Assembly: GCA_003343845.1 (NCBI GenBank)
Contig: QAKK01000009.1
Coordinates: forward strand, 1 to 8,461
DNA: 8,461 nucleotides
Source of the DNA: Oscillospiraceae bacterium
Lineage (GTDB): Bacteria; Bacillota; Clostridia; Oscillospirales; CAG-272
Direction of reading: 5' to 3'
The notes beneath the pieces are model-generated. The model was not told the origin of the DNA. It searched no databases and saw only the letters and a program-made list of their open reading frames with translations. The translations under genes and the position numbers were made by a program. Shown in pieces: positions 6,411 to 8,461 of the stretch (the first letter of the stretch is position 1; each line of letters begins with the position of its first letter).

Positions 6411-6457
6411 CCTTGTGTTTACGTCCATATTCTACCGCCCCCGGAAGCATTTATCAC
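6399..6457 (-). promoter_or_regulatory. Overlapping candidate promoters for the slipin transcript
   Basis: Two minus-strand options exist directly after the nuclease gene's terminator. The first is GTGATA (6452-6457), 17 nt, TAGAAT (6429-6434), starting near 6422. The second is TGGACG (6422-6427), 17 nt, TATGAT (6399-6404), starting near 6391. Both have good -10 and mediocre -35 boxes. Either would give a slipin mRNA leader of roughly 390-420 nt that includes the hairpin series. Confidence 0.5.
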
Positions 6458-6459
6458 GG

Positions 6460-6497
6460 AAAAAAAGTTGCGAACACATGCGTGTCCGCAACTTTTT
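6460..6497 (-). terminator. Strong terminator after the HNH gene
   Basis: An 11-bp stem, AAAAAGTTGCG (6462-6472) with CGCAACTTTTT (6487-6497), is topped by ACAC/GTGT across one mismatch and a 4-nt loop. On the minus strand the stem runs into a tract of seven T (6460-6466), a classic intrinsic terminator 9 nt past the HNH stop codon. The A/T symmetry means it could also stop plus-strand transcripts. Confidence 0.9.
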
Positions 6498-6506
6498 GAA
6501 CTGCAC

Positions 6507-8141
6507 TCACACAACCTTATTGCTCTTCGCTCGATTGCACTTCCAACACAATGTTTGAAGGTTATCTTCTGTTGTACTGCCGCCTTTCGACACCGGAACA
6601 ATGTGGTCTATTTCAAGCAAGAGATTTGGCTCCGCATAAATAGAATTTCCGCAAATACGACAAGTATAATTATCGCGGCTCTTCACATATGTGCGCAGCT
6701 TATTTGTCATCAATGCCCGCTGCTCTCTTGTAAATGCGCTTATCGTAAGTTTTCCTTCCAATATTTTAATCAGTCCTACGATTGTTTCCTCCGTCATCGG
6801 CACGGTGAAGGTCCGCTTCGCCATTCCGCCCCCGGAAGTATACGAGAATTTGTATTCCACAGTGAGCGCACTTTCGTCGATATTGGCAAATCCCAGTCTG
6901 GTGTAGAAGCCCGCCGCATCATCCGCCATCACATAAGCGGGCACATCGCCGATGTATTGTTGATACTCCGCCTTATAACGATCGATGATCTGTTTGGCTT
7001 CTTTAAGCGTTTCAAGTTCTTCCACAAGCAGTTGGAGCTTTTGAATCTGTTCCGGATACAGCTCTTTATTTGGATAAAAATTCTTGACAACATAATCGAG
7101 GGGGCTGTTTTCCGCACTTGCAAATACTGCCGCAGATACTTCTGCGGTAAAGGGCGTAATCGTCTTTTTATATGGACGAACGTACTGATATTCATCCTCA
7201 CTGACCGTTTCATTCCGAACAACTCTTGTTCCAAAGAGCTGCGAAATTGAATTGACTTTTTCCGTTATGTATTCATTGAATTCTCTTTGAGAACTCATCA
7301 ATGCTTCGCAAGTTTCCTTGATCTTCAAAAACCCGCCGGATTCATAGTACGCAAGGATTCTTTCATTTTTATCTACAATCTCAGCTATTTCCCGATCAAT
7401 TTTTTCTATAAAGTTTTCAACAACTTCCCATTCTTCACTATCAATGGTTTTGATTCTTTTGATACTGTTTACGGTTCGGTCAAACAGCTGAGCAATCAAG
7501 TTATCCAGCTGTTCTGCACTTCCTTTGACAAACAAAGTCGGCTTCTTTTCATTTGCAAAATCAATAACCTTGTTGACACAATCATAATGTTCATGCTGTT
7601 TTTGCTGCAAAGCTTCTTTTTGTTTTTCTTTTAGGTATTTATTATATTCCGTTTTTCCCATAAGCAAGGACGGATCTTCTCTAAATCTGTTGATATCCCG
7701 CTGATACAAAGCGATTTCTTTGGTACCCAAACGATTTCCGGCAGAGGATATATACGAAACGCAAATTCTGTACGCACCTGCGTTTTTTATGACCGTGCTG
7801 ATCTGTTGCGCAAGTTTTCCGTATTGCGAATGCTCTTTGTAAGCATTACTGCTCAAAAACCTACGCAAGACGCCTGCCACTTCATTTTTTCGCTCGATTA
7901 CTCTTTGTGCTCGCGCAAGTTTTTCATTGTGTTCCTTAAAGAACTTTATCGCATCATACTTCTCCAATGTCTGCCGACTCTTCACAGTCACATATTCATC
8001 AAAATAGGAAACCATGCACCAATTTGAAAAGCCCAATTCTCGCAATACTTCAAATTCCAATTCCCTGTACTTTTTTTCATTTATAGCATTCACCGTCAAA
8101 ACCGTAATAATCGCAAAAATTGCTATGCATATAAGCAGCAT
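6507..8141 (-). CDS. Membrane-anchored HNH endonuclease-domain protein, function unknown
   Basis: The 544-residue protein begins with a hydrophobic helix (about 2-18) followed by Asn-Glu-Lys-Lys, which looks like a single membrane anchor with the rest in the cytoplasm. Residues about 55-300 are highly charged and probably helical or coiled-coil, with many Lys/Glu/Gln (for example 163-185). A small mixed domain precedes a C-terminal HNH domain (about 480-544). That domain carries a zinc site Cys494/Cys497 with Cys532/Cys535, Asp512-His513 at the catalytic position, a Gly-Gly turn, Asn527 and Asn536. All key HNH residues are present, so it should be able to cut nucleic acid. The ATG at 8141 has GGGAGG 9 nt upstream. 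It is a single-gene unit with its own promoter and terminator. Its base composition is far more AT-rich than the flanks, which suggests transfer. A defence or DNA-uptake role is possible but unproven. Confidence 0.85.
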   Translation of the reverse strand: MLLICIAIFAIITVLTVNAINEKKYRELEFEVLRELGFSNWCMVSYFDEYVTVKSRQTLEKYDAIKFFKEHNEKLARAQRVIERKNEVAGVLRRFLSSNAYKEHSQYGKLAQQISTVIKNAGAYRICVSYISSAGNRLGTKEIALYQRDINRFREDPSLLMGKTEYNKYLKEKQKEALQQKQHEHYDCVNKVIDFANEKKPTLFVKGSAEQLDNLIAQLFDRTVNSIKRIKTIDSEEWEVVENFIEKIDREIAEIVDKNERILAYYESGGFLKIKETCEALMSSQREFNEYITEKVNSISQLFGTRVVRNETVSEDEYQYVRPYKKTITPFTAEVSAAVFASAENSPLDYVVKNFYPNKELYPEQIQKLQLLVEELETLKEAKQIIDRYKAEYQQYIGDVPAYVMADDAAGFYTRLGFANIDESALTVEYKFSYTSGGGMAKRTFTVPMTEETIVGLIKILEGKLTISAFTREQRALMTNKLRTYVKSRDNYTCRICGNSIYAEPNLLLEIDHIVPVSKGGSTTEDNLQTLCWKCNRAKSNKVV

Positions 8142-8241
8142 AATCTACTACCTCCCAGTTTTTCTGAAGCTGTTTTCGACATGATTGCAGTCAAGCAGCA
8201 GGTGTATCCCAAAATCAGACAGGAATTTCTCCTCGGAAAAC

Positions 8242-8270
8242 AGTATAACATAAAAAAGCACACGTGTAAA
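8242..8270 (-). promoter_or_regulatory. Promoter of the HNH gene, overlapping a small palindrome
   Basis: The minus strand carries TTTACA (8265-8270), a 17-nt spacer and TATACT (8242-8247), with TG one base before the -10 box (extended -10). Transcription would start near 8235, about 94 nt before the ATG. An 8-bp palindrome ACACGTGT (8260-8267) overlaps the -35 box and could be a repressor site. No credible gene lies in the leader. Confidence 0.75.
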
Positions 8271-8461
8271 GGCAGCGTAATCAGACCGCTTTGCTCGGCA
8301 AAATATTTTTCACAAATCCCGCAAGGGATTTATTTCGTTGAACAAAAAAGCACACCTTGTGGCACCTGCGATAAAGCAGGTGCCACAAGCGGTTTCAAGA
8401 ACAAAATTACAAAATGATTGGTTGTCGGATGCGGACGAATTACAGTAAATAAATTCAAAAA
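8271..8461. other. Gene-free stretch upstream of the HNH promoter, with two hairpins
   Basis: I see no credible gene here in either direction. It holds a 7-bp hairpin with a GCAA loop on the plus strand (8314-8331), a 14-bp perfect hairpin (8356-8389), and an AT-rich end at the window's edge. The 3' end of an unseen gene to the right could account for the larger hairpin as its terminator. Confidence 0.5.
8344..8389 (-). terminator. Probable terminator of a gene to the right of the window
   Basis: CTTGTGGCACCTGC (8356-8369) pairs perfectly with GCAGGTGCCACAAG (8376-8389) around a 6-nt loop. On the minus strand it is followed, after GTGTGC, by six T (8344-8349). The 6-nt gap before the T-run is longer than usual, so the call is not firm. 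Confidence 0.5.

Noticed and set aside
8181..8417. A 78-codon plus-strand frame upstream of the HNH gene
   Set aside because: It covers the HNH promoter and two hairpins, has no ribosome binding site and resembles no family.

Overview
The window looks like a chromosomal segment from a fairly GC-rich, low-oxygen gut-type Firmicute (Clostridia, possibly Oscillospiraceae-like). This is inferred from strong GGAGG-type ribosome binding sites, sigma-A-like promoters, intrinsic terminators and the protein families; no marker gene fixes the taxonomy. Every gene I can support is on the minus strand, so the window is best read from right to left, as three transcription units separated by terminators.

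Unit 1 (8461 to about 6460): a hairpin-rich non-coding stretch, a good promoter (TTTACA-N17-TATACT), then one 544-residue protein with an N-terminal membrane anchor, a long charged helical middle and a C-terminal HNH nuclease domain. It ends in a strong terminator at 6460-6497. This gene is clearly more AT-rich than its neighbours, which suggests acquired DNA.

Unit 2 (about 6457 to 4819): one or two overlapping candidate promoters, then about 420 nt without a credible gene. On the minus strand this stretch folds into at least ten successive hairpins, including a perfect tRNA-like T-arm, two GNRA tetraloops and a possible hairpin over the ribosome binding site. It leads into a soluble slipin/SPFH protein whose N-terminal half consists of three copies of one short module. 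A GC-rich terminator closes the unit. The structured leader is the most unusual thing in the window and matches no RNA family I could name.

Unit 3 (4787 to beyond position 1): a near-consensus promoter drives a tightly packed surface-polysaccharide operon: a CapE-type UDP-GlcNAc 4,6-dehydratase/5-epimerase, a PF14907-type nucleotidyltransferase-fold protein, a CapF-type reductase/epimerase and a CapG/WecB-type UDP-HexNAc 2-epimerase. CapE, CapF and CapG together make the complete route from UDP-GlcNAc to UDP-N-acetyl-L-fucosamine, a precursor of capsule and other surface glycans. Gaps of 3 to 14 nt, with ribosome binding sites inside the preceding gene's end, imply translational coupling. The operon probably continues past the left edge.
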